This document shows, one piece after another, positions 52,985-61,386 of a stretch of 64,000 nucleotides of DNA (its first letter is position 1; the number at the start of each line of letters is the position of its first letter). The notes beneath the pieces were generated by a model, which saw nothing but the letters and a program-made list of their open reading frames with translations, had not been told where the DNA came from and searched no databases. The position numbers and the translations under genes are program-made. The DNA lies in assembly GCA_003315335.1 (NCBI GenBank), contig QNRL01000014.1, positions 20,413-84,412 on the forward strand, given 5' to 3'. This stretch comes from Pseudocitrobacter faecalis (GTDB taxonomy: Bacteria > Pseudomonadota > Gammaproteobacteria > Enterobacterales > Enterobacteriaceae).

Positions 52985-53776
52985 ATGAAACCGACCACCA
53001 TCTCCTTACTGAACAAATACAAACAAGAAAAAAAACGCTTCGCCACCATTACCGCTTACGACTACAGCTTCGCCAAACTGTTTGCTGATGAAGGGCTGAA
53101 CGTGATGTTGGTCGGCGATTCGCTGGGCATGACTGTTCAGGGGCACGAATCCACGCTGCCCGTAACGGTTGAAGACATCGCCTACCACACTGCCGCCGTG
53201 CGTCGCGGTGCACCAAACTGCCTGCTGCTGGCCGATCTGCCGTTTATGGCTTATGCCACGCCGGAACACGCGTTTGAAAACTCGGCTATCGTGATGCGCG
53301 CGGGCGCGAACATGGTCAAAATTGAAGGCGGCGCGTGGCTTGCCGATACGGTCAAAATGCTGGCCGAGCGCGCCGTACCGGTGTGTGGTCATCTGGGTCT
53401 AACCCCGCAGTCGGTCAACGTTTTCGGCGGGTATAAAGTGCAGGGCCGTGGCGATGCGGGCGATCGGTTGCTGAGCGACGCGCTGGCCCTGGAAGCCGCG
53501 GGAGCGCAACTGCTGGTACTGGAATGTGTGCCGGTTGAGCTGGCGAAACGCATTACCGAAGCGCTGGTGATCCCGGTTATCGGTATTGGCGCAGGTAACG
53601 TTACCGATGGACAAATTCTGGTGATGCACGACGCATTCGGGATAACCGGCGGCCATATCCCCAAATTCGCCAAAAATTTCCTCGCCGAAACGGGCGACAT
53701 CCGTGCTGCCGTGCGGCAGTATATGGCTGAAGTGGAGTCCGGTGTCTATCCGGGCGAAGAACACAGTTTCCATTAA
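52985..53776 (+). CDS. panB: Ketopantoate hydroxymethyltransferase PanB
   Basis: First step of pantothenate synthesis, from alpha-ketoisovalerate and methylenetetrahydrofolate. 263 residues from the ATG at 52985 ([17 protein letters not shown]); an ATG three bases earlier is too close to AGGGG to be the better start. Signatures [19 protein letters not shown] and [11 protein letters not shown] are intact. panC follows after 11 bases. Confidence 0.98.
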   Translation: MKPTTISLLNKYKQEKKRFATITAYDYSFAKLFADEGLNVMLVGDSLGMTVQGHESTLPVTVEDIAYHTAAVRRGAPNCLLLADLPFMAYATPEHAFENSAIVMRAGANMVKIEGGAWLADTVKMLAERAVPVCGHLGLTPQSVNVFGGYKVQGRGDAGDRLLSDALALEAAGAQLLVLECVPVELAKRITEALVIPVIGIGAGNVTDGQILVMHDAFGITGGHIPKFAKNFLAETGDIRAAVRQYMAEVESGVYPGEEHSFH

Positions 53777-53787
53777 GGAGTCACGTT

Positions 53788-54639
53788 GTGTTAATTATCG
53801 AAACCCTGCCGCTGCTGCGTCAGCATATCCGCCGTCTGCGTATGGAAGGCAAGCGCGTGGCGCTGGTGCCCACCATGGGCAACCTGCACGATGGCCACAT
53901 GAAGCTGGTCGACGAAGCAAAATCACGTGCGGATGTGGTAGTGGTCAGTATTTTCGTTAACCCGATGCAGTTCGATCGTCCGGAAGATCTGGCTCGCTAC
54001 CCGCGCACCTTGCAGGAAGACAGCGAGAAGCTGAACAAGCGCAAAGTCGATCTGGTTTTCGCACCTTCTGCGCAGGAAATCTATCCGCAGGGCACTGAGA
54101 ATCATACTTTTGTCGATGTACCGGGTCTCTCAACCATGCTCGAAGGTGCCAGCCGACCGGGGCACTTCCGCGGCGTTTCAACTATCGTCAGCAAGCTTTT
54201 TAACCTGATTCAGCCGGATATCGCCTGCTTCGGCGAAAAAGATTTTCAGCAACTGGCGTTGATTCGCAAAATGGTTGCCGACATGGGCTTCGATATTGAA
54301 ATCGTGGGCGTGCCGATTATTCGCGCCAAAGATGGCCTGGCGCTCAGCTCACGTAACGGTTACCTGACGGCGGATCAACGTAAGATCGCGCCAGGCTTAT
54401 ATAAAGTGCTGAGTAGCGTGGCTGAAAAACTGCAAAACGGTGAACGCGATCAGCAGGAAATGATCGCCATCGCCGAGCAGGAGCTGAATGAAAAGGGCTT
54501 CCGCGCCGACGACATTCAGATCCGCGATGCCGATACTTTGCTCGACCTGACCGACAGCAGCAAACGTGCGGTGATCCTGATGGCCGCATGGCTCGGACAG
54601 GCTCGCCTCATCGACAACAAAATTGTCGAATTAGGCTGA
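53788..54639 (+). CDS. panC: Pantothenate synthetase PanC
   Basis: Joins pantoate and beta-alanine with ATP. 283 residues, start codon GTG at 53788 after AAGGAG. Adenylate-forming motif [17 protein letters not shown] (near residue 28-45) with the HIGH-like part; [19 protein letters not shown] and LSSRNGYL are present. panD, which makes beta-alanine, lies 1.2 kb away beyond an opposite-strand gene. Confidence 0.98.
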   Translation: MLIIETLPLLRQHIRRLRMEGKRVALVPTMGNLHDGHMKLVDEAKSRADVVVVSIFVNPMQFDRPEDLARYPRTLQEDSEKLNKRKVDLVFAPSAQEIYPQGTENHTFVDVPGLSTMLEGASRPGHFRGVSTIVSKLFNLIQPDIACFGEKDFQQLALIRKMVADMGFDIEIVGVPIIRAKDGLALSSRNGYLTADQRKIAPGLYKVLSSVAEKLQNGERDQQEMIAIAEQELNEKGFRADDIQIRDADTLLDLTDSSKRAVILMAAWLGQARLIDNKIVELG

Positions 54640-54647
54640 TTGACCGA

Positions 54648-54678
54648 AACTGGCGCTGACAGCGGTCAGCGCCAGTCG
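54648..54678. terminator. Shared hairpin between panC and rpnC
   Basis: CTGGCGCTGA (54650-54659) and TCAGCGCCAG (54666-54675) form a 10-bp stem that overlaps the rpnC stop. It separates two convergent genes and may slow transcription from both sides. Confidence 0.7.
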
Positions 54679-55598
54679 GGTATTTTATCGATTTCTTCGC
54701 GGGTTAGGTCAGTCATCTCAGCAACCAGTTCTGGCGACATGCCGCTTTTCAACATGCGTGCCGCAACACGTTGCGTGGCATTGCTTTCGCCCTGTTGCAT
54801 ACCTTGCTGTATTCCCTTTAATATCCCCTGCTCTTCAAGCCACTCAGCAACAGTTCCCATCTTCTTCTCCTTTGGCAAACGCCTTCCCAGTTCACGGAAA
54901 AATAGTTTCGGCTGGTCAGTATGACCACGCAATAGCATATAGTTTACCAGCGTGATTAATTGACTTTCGCTAGTGTACTCCGCGCTTAAAAGGGTGACCA
55001 GATCCTCCAGCATTTTCATTAAATCGCGCTGGCGAATATGCTTTTGCAGCAGTTCAAGTATCGCCACGCGGCGATGCTGCATAATTTCATCGTCCGGAAT
55101 GGTGGTGACATCCACCAGCGGGAACGGCTCGCAATAAAGGCGTCGAGCCAGTTCCGGCGAGGCAAACATATCCGTCCAGCACATTGAGTAGGGATAAGGG
55201 GATGTTTTCCCCTGATAGAAAAGGATAGGCACCACCAGCGGCAACTGCTGAAAACCCGCCTCAAGATGGCGTTGCATGGCGGCAATGGCATAACGCATCA
55301 TCCGAAAGGCAATTTTCTTACTCGGCGTACTTTGATGTTCGAGCAGAATATGCAGATAGCCTGAATGCCCCTGCATCGATACGGAGTAAAGCACGTCAGA
55401 GTACTGCTCCTGTAAACTCTCTTCGACAAAATTCCCGGACTCCAGCTTGAGCGTACTGAGATCGCAAATCGCTTTAATGTCCTGCGGCAAATGAATATCC
55501 AGAAAATCACGTGCCGTATCGGTGTGCGTCAAAAACTGTTTGAATACCGCATCATGCGGCGTGTTGGCGACTCTTTGCATTATCCCGGCCTTTGCCAT
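54666..55598 (-). CDS. rpnC: Rpn family recombination-promoting nuclease (RpnC/YadD-like)
   Basis: PD-(D/E)XK-type DNA endonuclease family (Transposase_31), shown for E. coli Rpn proteins to promote RecA-independent recombination. Up to 310 residues; the start could also be the ATG at 55580, since no clear ribosome binding site decides. The N-terminal PHDAVFKQFL and YSDVLYSV...YLHILLEHQS segments carry the nuclease Asp/Glu-x-Gln core. The C-terminal part is more variable, with WLEEQGILKGIQQGMQQGE, the usual short repeat-like tail. Same place as E. coli rpnC between panC and panD, in opposite direction to both. Confidence 0.88.
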   Translation of the reverse strand: MAKAGIMQRVANTPHDAVFKQFLTHTDTARDFLDIHLPQDIKAICDLSTLKLESGNFVEESLQEQYSDVLYSVSMQGHSGYLHILLEHQSTPSKKIAFRMMRYAIAAMQRHLEAGFQQLPLVVPILFYQGKTSPYPYSMCWTDMFASPELARRLYCEPFPLVDVTTIPDDEIMQHRRVAILELLQKHIRQRDLMKMLEDLVTLLSAEYTSESQLITLVNYMLLRGHTDQPKLFFRELGRRLPKEKKMGTVAEWLEEQGILKGIQQGMQQGESNATQRVAARMLKSGMSPELVAEMTDLTREEIDKIPDWR

Positions 55599-55854
55599 TC
55601 ATCCCATGCGCGCAGTATCGCTGGAACAGCAACCCAACGTCAGCAAGGCAATGTTAACGCCTCGAGACGACTCGGGATAAAAATCAGAGAGATACATTCG
55701 TTACCGTCAGTTTCTCGCAGCTGTACGCAAACTGTGCGAAGAAACGACACCAGATGAGTAGACACCCAACCAAAATCGGGCAATACTGCCAGGAATTTCC
55801 TGAAGCTGATATTCACATCAGCTTTGTTATCGTTATGGTAGAAAGGTAGAAGTT

Positions 55855-56235
55855 ATGATTCGCACTATGCTGCAAGGTAAGCTCCATCGCGTCAAAGTGA
55901 CCCAGGCTGACCTGCACTACGAAGGTTCTTGCGCCATTGACCAGGATTTCCTTGACGCTGCCGGTATTCTTGAAAACGAAGCCATTGATATCTGGAACGT
56001 GACTAATGGTAAGCGCTTTTCCACTTACGCGATTGCGGCAGAGCGCGGTTCCCGCATCATCTCGGTGAACGGTGCGGCTGCACACTGCGCCGAAGTGGGC
56101 GATATTGTGATCATTGCAAGCTTCGTCACCATGCCAGATGAAGAAGCCCGTACCTGGCGTCCGAAAGTCGCTTACTTTGAAGGCGACAATGAGATGAAAC
56201 GCACCGCAAAAGCCATTCCGGTTCAGGTTGCCTGA
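55855..56235 (+). CDS. panD: Aspartate 1-decarboxylase PanD (self-processing zymogen)
   Basis: Makes beta-alanine for pantothenate. 126 residues, as in E. coli. The self-cleavage site is Gly-Ser in [10 protein letters not shown] (residues 24-25), which yields the pyruvoyl group. [13 protein letters not shown] and [15 protein letters not shown] are conserved. It has its own 256-base upstream region (no gene seen there), separate from panBC. Confidence 0.98.
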   Translation: MIRTMLQGKLHRVKVTQADLHYEGSCAIDQDFLDAAGILENEAIDIWNVTNGKRFSTYAIAAERGSRIISVNGAAAHCAEVGDIVIIASFVTMPDEEARTWRPKVAYFEGDNEMKRTAKAIPVQVA

Positions 56236-56241
56236 TTCCCC

Positions 56242-57489
56242 CTACCCCTGCGGCTGGTTGCTGACCAGCCGCGACATGGTCTCCAGTGAATCCGTTCTTA
56301 AGATGTAGAGTCGTTTCAACAGGAACGGATTGTCCCCCGGCTTCACCTTCCCTTTCACCGTTGTGACCGCCAGATGGAATCCCGCGTCGTTTGCCGCTTG
56401 CACTGCCGCAACGTTATAGCCGCCAAACGGGTAAGAGAGATAGAGCACATGCGGGTTAAACTGCGCCAGTGCCCGACGTGAACGTTTAAAATCAAACAGA
56501 ATATTGTGGTAACTGCGACTCAGTAGAATCGGATGACGAGAATAATCGACGCGATGCAGGAAGTGGGTATGTGACTGAAAATCAAATACATCCTGAATAC
56601 CACGTAGTTCTGAAATGCTCATAAACTGCAGTGATGTCGGGTCCCACTTTTGCGGATGCGCTTTTATGCGCGACGAGATAATAAACGCCGTTGCCTTGAA
56701 GCCGTACTGCTTCAGCACCGGATACGCATAACGGCTGACCGATTTCAGGCCATCATCAAAGGTAATCACCACCGCCCGCGCCGGGAGGTTCATTTTATTG
56801 CGCACGTAGCCTTCCAGTTGATACATGCTCAGGGTGGCATACCCCCGATCGCGCAACCAGGTCATCTGGTTACTGAAAGCGCGCACCGAGGTGGTGGTCG
56901 AGGTGTGACGGAAGCGTGTATTTTCTTCATCACGCAGGATGTGATGATAGGTCAGCATCGGAATACCGTTATCCATCTGCGCATCCAGCGAACTGATGTA
57001 GGCCAGCCGATTACCAATGCGGATTTGATACCAGGTTTGATTCAGCCGTCCCTTTAGCGCGCTCAGAATAGGATAGCGCAGATTTTCCGCCAGCGTACCA
57101 AACGGCGCGCTGCCAGCATCCGGCGCGTTATAGACCGGTGTATCTTTCCAGGTTATCAGGTTCTGGTTACTGGTTGGCCGATGTAAATCGCCCAGTCCAT
57201 CCTCAACGCGCTGTCGCCCCTGTACCGGTTCAAGGTGATCTTTATCGATAAACCCGGTGCCAAATCCGAAGCGAAATTCGTAATACTCCGCCGACGTAGG
57301 CACCACATCAAGGATTTGCCCTGCGCGAATATTACCGACCGTGATAACACGATCGCCCACCTGCGCCCAGACTGCCGCATCTTCAGTGGTTTGCATATAA
57401 CGAGGAGGAAGCCCTTGCGGGGCCGTCAGGGCTGCCGCCGCGCCGTTGGAGAGCAGCAACGTCAGCATGAATACAATGCGCATTAACAT
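56242..57489 (-). CDS. yadE: Polysaccharide deacetylase-like protein YadE
   Basis: Predicted exported carbohydrate esterase 4 protein; substrate unknown. The ATG at 57489 gives 415 residues (E. coli 409); 57483 is also possible. Signal peptide ends near NGAAAA. An SH3-like N-terminal region (about 30-150) is followed by the NodB domain: [14 protein letters not shown] (catalytic Asp), [14 protein letters not shown] (metal His) and [11 protein letters not shown]. It is convergent with panD at a distance of 6 bases. Confidence 0.9.
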   Translation of the reverse strand: MLMRIVFMLTLLLSNGAAAALTAPQGLPPRYMQTTEDAAVWAQVGDRVITVGNIRAGQILDVVPTSAEYYEFRFGFGTGFIDKDHLEPVQGRQRVEDGLGDLHRPTSNQNLITWKDTPVYNAPDAGSAPFGTLAENLRYPILSALKGRLNQTWYQIRIGNRLAYISSLDAQMDNGIPMLTYHHILRDEENTRFRHTSTTTSVRAFSNQMTWLRDRGYATLSMYQLEGYVRNKMNLPARAVVITFDDGLKSVSRYAYPVLKQYGFKATAFIISSRIKAHPQKWDPTSLQFMSISELRGIQDVFDFQSHTHFLHRVDYSRHPILLSRSYHNILFDFKRSRRALAQFNPHVLYLSYPFGGYNVAAVQAANDAGFHLAVTTVKGKVKPGDNPFLLKRLYILRTDSLETMSRLVSNQPQG

Positions 57490-57550
57490 GGATAAAAACC
57501 GCAGCAAAAAACTGCCGCTATTGTAACAAAAGCAACATCAATGAATACGG

Positions 57551-57991
57551 TTAATATTTATACGCGTCATGTAGCAGGACGAAGGGCGGATTTTTTTGTT
57601 GCTGATGCCACAGGCTACTGACCCCCGCCGGGCCACGATCAACAATGGCATTGCGAAAATCCTCGCTGCTGAGCGTCTCCCGCAGCGGATAGTACTGGGC
57701 GAGTAAAGGAAAATCGATACCCGAAATCACTTCGCAACGATCGTGCTTATGGCTCATCAAAGCCGCAACGCGATAAGGCGCTGCGCCGGTTTTATCGGTC
57801 AGAAAAATGACACCATCACCGGAATCTGCCTGATGTAACGCGTCGCACATCATGCGGCTGAGCATATTGGAACTCATTCCGCGCCAGTAATTCACCGCCC
57901 GGCACTGGGCTACCGAACCAAATTTTTTCTCCAGACGTTCGAGCAATTCCTCTGCCCGATCGTCATGACAGGCGATTACCCAACCCAACAT
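57551..57991 (-). CDS. yadI: PTS EIIA-like protein YadI (mannose family)
   Basis: 146 residues resembling EIIA domains of the mannose/sorbose PTS family. The phosphorylatable His would be in VIACHDDRAEELL (near residue 9). VIFLTDKTGAAPYRVAAL is the family core. No EIIB, EIIC or EIID gene is close, so its partner and sugar are unknown. It lies upstream of yadE in the same direction. Confidence 0.88.
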   Translation of the reverse strand: MLGWVIACHDDRAEELLERLEKKFGSVAQCRAVNYWRGMSSNMLSRMMCDALHQADSGDGVIFLTDKTGAAPYRVAALMSHKHDRCEVISGIDFPLLAQYYPLRETLSSEDFRNAIVDRGPAGVSSLWHQQQKNPPFVLLHDAYKY

Positions 57992-58061
57992 AGCGACTTA
58001 CCTCCCTGGTAAAAGCATACTGTAGCGGGAAAAAGGAAAAATAACGGTGATAACGCTCTAA

Positions 58062-58090
58062 TTTTTCCCCCGGGAAAACCCGGGGGAGTG
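58062..58090 (-). other. Strong GC stem downstream of yadH
   Basis: CCCCCGGG (58067-58074) AAAA CCCGGGGG (58079-58086) is a perfect 8-bp palindrome right after the yadH stop. On the minus strand it is followed by A, not T, so it is not a classical terminator; it may protect the mRNA 3' end. Confidence 0.6.
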
Positions 58091-58095
58091 GCGAA

Positions 58096-58866
58096 TCAAC
58101 TACGCAGGCCGCGTCCGCGCTGGATGAGATACCAGCACAGCAGGTAGAAGGCGACGATAAAAATCACCAGCACGCCAAAGGTGGTGACCAGCGGCACATC
58201 ATGAATGCCAAGAAAGCCGTAGCGGAAGCCGCTTATCATGTAGACAATCGGGTTCAGATGCGACAGCCCCTGCCAGAACGGCGGCAGTAACGTCAGGGAA
58301 TAAAACACCCCGCCGAGATAGGTAAGCGGTGTCAACACGAAGGTCGGAATCAGGCTGATGTCATCAAAGGTTTTCGCAAAAACTGCGTTGAGCAGGCCCG
58401 CCAGCGAGAACAGCACCGCCGTCAGGAGAAGCGTTAACGCGACAAATACCCATGAATGCACCTGGAACGGCACAAAGAAAAGGGAAATGGCCGTCACCAG
58501 AATGCCCACACATAACCCGCGCGCCACGCCACCGCCAACATAACCGGCGATAATCACATGCGTCGGTACGGGTGCGACCAGCAACTCTTCAATGTTGCGC
58601 TGGAATTTAGCGCTAAAGAATGAAGAGGCAACGTTGGCGTAGGCGTTGGTGATGACAGACATCATAATTAGCCCCGGCACAATAAACTGCATATAGCTGA
58701 AACCATGCATTTCACCGATACGTGAGCCAATCAGATTACCGAAGATAATAAAGTAGAGGGTCATGGTAATGACCGGCGGCACCAGCGTTTGCACCCAGAT
58801 ACGCATGAAACGGTGGATCTCTTTGGTCCAGATACTTTTCAGGGCCACCCAATAAAGCTGCATCAT
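58096..58866 (-). CDS. yadH: ABC-2 type transporter permease YadH
   Basis: Inner-membrane permease, 256 residues with six hydrophobic segments. The ABC-2 signature region is visible (FQRNIEELLVAPVPTHVIIAG and the segment TYLGGVFYSLTLLP). Overlaps yadG by ATGA, so the two form an exporter pair. Substrate unknown. Confidence 0.95.
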   Translation of the reverse strand: MMQLYWVALKSIWTKEIHRFMRIWVQTLVPPVITMTLYFIIFGNLIGSRIGEMHGFSYMQFIVPGLIMMSVITNAYANVASSFFSAKFQRNIEELLVAPVPTHVIIAGYVGGGVARGLCVGILVTAISLFFVPFQVHSWVFVALTLLLTAVLFSLAGLLNAVFAKTFDDISLIPTFVLTPLTYLGGVFYSLTLLPPFWQGLSHLNPIVYMISGFRYGFLGIHDVPLVTTFGVLVIFIVAFYLLCWYLIQRGRGLRS

Positions 58867-59789
58867 GCCTGCTCTCCTTGTTTTTCATGGACCAGCGAGA
58901 CAAACAGCTCTTCCAGTCGGTTCGCTTTGTTACGCATACTTAATACCTGAATACCCTGCGCGCTAAGCTGGGCGAACACGCTGTTAATTCCCTGCTCACG
59001 CAGAACTTCCACTTCTAAAGTTGAGGTGTCGACAAGACGATACTGATAGCCATCAAGCGTTGGCAGCGGGCTCTTCGGCGCTAAATCGAGAATGAACGTT
59101 TCCGACTTAAGCTTTGAAAGCAGGTTCTTCATCGAGGTGTTTTCCACCAGCGAACCGTGCTGAATGATGCCAATGTTGCGGCACAACATTTCCGCCTCTT
59201 CCAGGTAGTGAGTGGTGAGAATAATCGTGGTGCCTTTGTCGTTTAAATCCTTCAAAAAACCCCACATTGAGCGGCGAAGTTCGATATCCACGCCTGCGGT
59301 GGGTTCATCCAGAATCAGCAGTTTTGGCTCGTGCATCAAGGCGCGAGCAATCATCAAACGACGCTTCATCCCACCAGATAACATACGCGCACGTTCGTTC
59401 CGTTTTTCCCACAAATCGAGCTGTTTTAAATACTTTTCACTGCGTTCAATGGCATCTTTATGCTCAACGCCGTAGTAGCCCGCCTGGTGCACCACAATCT
59501 GTTGCACCGTTTCAAAGGGGTTGAAGTTAAACTCCTGCGGCACGAGGCCAAGCTGGCGTTTGGCGTTCACCACATCTTTTTGCAGATCGTAGCCAAACAC
59601 GCTCACAGAGCCGGACGTTTTATTCACCAGTGAGCTGATAATGCCAATCGTGGTTGATTTCCCCGCACCGTTCGGCCCGAGCAGCGCGTAGAAGTCTCCG
59701 GCTTCCACTTGCAGATCGATTCCGCGCAGTGCCTGGACGCCCCCAGGATAGGTTTTTTTGAGCTGTTTTAGTTCCAGTGCAATGGTCAT
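58863..59789 (-). CDS. yadG: ABC transporter ATPase YadG
   Basis: Partner of YadH. The ATG at 59789 gives 308 residues (E. coli 308); the longer reading to 59819 is not supported. Walker A GPNGAGKST, signature LSGGMKRRLM, Walker B LLILDEPTAGVD, and the switch His in LTTHYLEEAE. Close to the drug/polysaccharide exporter class of ABC ATPases. Divergent from can over 105 bases. Confidence 0.96.
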   Translation of the reverse strand: MTIALELKQLKKTYPGGVQALRGIDLQVEAGDFYALLGPNGAGKSTTIGIISSLVNKTSGSVSVFGYDLQKDVVNAKRQLGLVPQEFNFNPFETVQQIVVHQAGYYGVEHKDAIERSEKYLKQLDLWEKRNERARMLSGGMKRRLMIARALMHEPKLLILDEPTAGVDIELRRSMWGFLKDLNDKGTTIILTTHYLEEAEMLCRNIGIIQHGSLVENTSMKNLLSKLKSETFILDLAPKSPLPTLDGYQYRLVDTSTLEVEVLREQGINSVFAQLSAQGIQVLSMRNKANRLEELFVSLVHEKQGEQA

Positions 59790-59894
59790 TGAATATCTCT
59801 TTTGAATTCTTGCGTTCAATGTATGGTTTTAAAAAAAGTTGAGTTGACCTATATTAGCGCAACGCACTTACTTGGTTACAGGTCGTTAACCTCC

Positions 59895-60557
59895 ATGAAA
59901 GACATAGATACACTCATCAGCAACAATGAACTATGGTCAAAAATGCTGGTGGAAGAGGACCCCGGATTTTTCGAGAAACTGGCGCAAGCGCAGAAACCGC
60001 GCTTTCTATGGATTGGATGTTCCGACAGCCGCGTTCCCGCCGAACGTTTAACCGGTCTTGAGCCGGGCGAATTATTTGTTCACCGAAATGTTGCCAACCT
60101 GGTCATTCACACCGATTTGAACTGTCTTTCCGTGGTTCAGTACGCTGTGGATGTGCTGGAAGTTGAGCATATCATTATCTGCGGCCACTATGGCTGCGGC
60201 GGTGTTCAGGCAGCGGTTGAAAACCCGGAGCTCGGCCTTATCAACAACTGGCTACTGCACATTCGCGATATCTGGTTCAAACACAGTTCTCTGCTCGGTG
60301 AAATGCCGCAGGAGCGCCGTCTGGACACGCTTTGCGAACTGAACGTGATGGAGCAGGTGTATAACCTGGGCCACTCTACCATTATGCAGTCAGCGTGGAA
60401 ACGTGGGCAGAAAGTCACCGTTCACGGCTGGGCCTACGGCATTCACGATGGCCTGCTGCGCGATCTTGATGTGACGGCAACCAACCGTGAAACCCTGGAG
60501 CAGCGTTATCGCAACGGGATTTCTAACCTCAAGCTGAAACACGCCAACCACAAGTAA
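59895..60557 (+). CDS. can: Beta-class carbonic anhydrase Can
   Basis: Interconverts CO2 and bicarbonate; essential in air for E. coli. The ATG at 59895 gives 220 residues. Zinc ligands are in [12 protein letters not shown] (Cys, Asp) and [14 protein letters not shown] (His, Cys). Convergent with hpt. Confidence 0.98.
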   Translation: MKDIDTLISNNELWSKMLVEEDPGFFEKLAQAQKPRFLWIGCSDSRVPAERLTGLEPGELFVHRNVANLVIHTDLNCLSVVQYAVDVLEVEHIIICGHYGCGGVQAAVENPELGLINNWLLHIRDIWFKHSSLLGEMPQERRLDTLCELNVMEQVYNLGHSTIMQSAWKRGQKVTVHGWAYGIHDGLLRDLDVTATNRETLEQRYRNGISNLKLKHANHK

Positions 60558-60563
60558 CATCTG

Positions 60564-60602
60564 TTAAAAAGCCGGGCGGCGGCATCGCCTCACCCGGCTT
60601 AG
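60564..60602 (-). terminator. Terminator between can and hpt
   Basis: AAGCCGGG (60569-60576) pairs with CCCGGCTT (60593-60600). The minus-strand transcript then has five T, so it ends hpt; on the plus strand it may also stop can. A REP-like GGTCGGACGAAGCGCTACCCGAC follows. Confidence 0.82.
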
Positions 60603-60644
60603 ATAGGTAGGTCGGACGAAGCGCTACCCGACACCAAACTACGA

Positions 60645-61181
60645 TTACTCGTCCAGCAGAACCACTTTCCCGACATATGGCAGATGGCGATAACGCTGTG
60701 CGTAATCGATGCCGTATCCCACGACAAATTCATCTTCAATGGCAAAGCCCACGTACTCAACCGGCACGTTGACTTCGCGGCGGGACGGTTTATCCAGCAG
60801 CGTACAGATTGCCAATGATTTTGGCCCACGCAGGCTAAGAATTTCACGGACTTTCGACAGGGTGTTCCCGGAGTCGATGATATCTTCCACGATCAACACA
60901 TCTTTACCGCGAATGTCTTCGTCCAGATCTTTGAGGATTTTGACGTCACGCGTGGTGGACATACCGCTGCCGTAGCTGGAAGCCGTCATAAAATCGACTT
61001 CATGGGAGACATGCACTTCACGGCACAGGTCAGCCATGAACATAAATGAGCCACGCAGCAAACCCACTAACACCATTTCACTGCCACTGTCTTTGTAGTG
61101 CTCAGTAATTTGACGGCCCAATTCAGCGATACGCGCTTTGATCTCCGCTTCCGGGATCATCACTTCCACAGTATGTTTCAT
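60645..61181 (-). CDS. hpt: Hypoxanthine phosphoribosyltransferase Hpt
   Basis: Salvages hypoxanthine (and guanine less well) to IMP/GMP. The ATG at 61181 gives 178 residues, the E. coli length. The PRPP-binding loop is [32 protein letters not shown] is the flexible-loop region. Divergent from gcd. Confidence 0.98.
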   Translation of the reverse strand: MKHTVEVMIPEAEIKARIAELGRQITEHYKDSGSEMVLVGLLRGSFMFMADLCREVHVSHEVDFMTASSYGSGMSTTRDVKILKDLDEDIRGKDVLIVEDIIDSGNTLSKVREILSLRGPKSLAICTLLDKPSRREVNVPVEYVGFAIEDEFVVGYGIDYAQRYRHLPYVGKVVLLDE

Positions 61182-61310
61182 AAAACTAACCATATGATTT
61201 TAGAGGTAAATCTATCGATATCCCGGCGCTACGCGCAGGCATCGTTCGGCAAGCGCGTCAGTATACCAGCAAATCGATTTCTCCGCTGAATTGGATAATA
61301 AAGCAAATTT

Positions 61311-61326
61311 TGTGATACCCGTCACA
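61311..61326 (+). promoter_or_regulatory. CRP site upstream of gcd
   Basis: TGTGATACCCGTCACA is a perfect TGTGA-N6-TCACA palindrome. A -10-like TATAAT (61339-61344) lies 13 bases downstream, so bound CRP would cover the -35 region. This placement fits repression, as reported for E. coli gcd. Confidence 0.8.
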
Positions 61327-61386
61327 GTTGTTAAATCCTATAATCAATTGAAAGCAATAATTAACAAACTGACGCGAGTATTCTCT

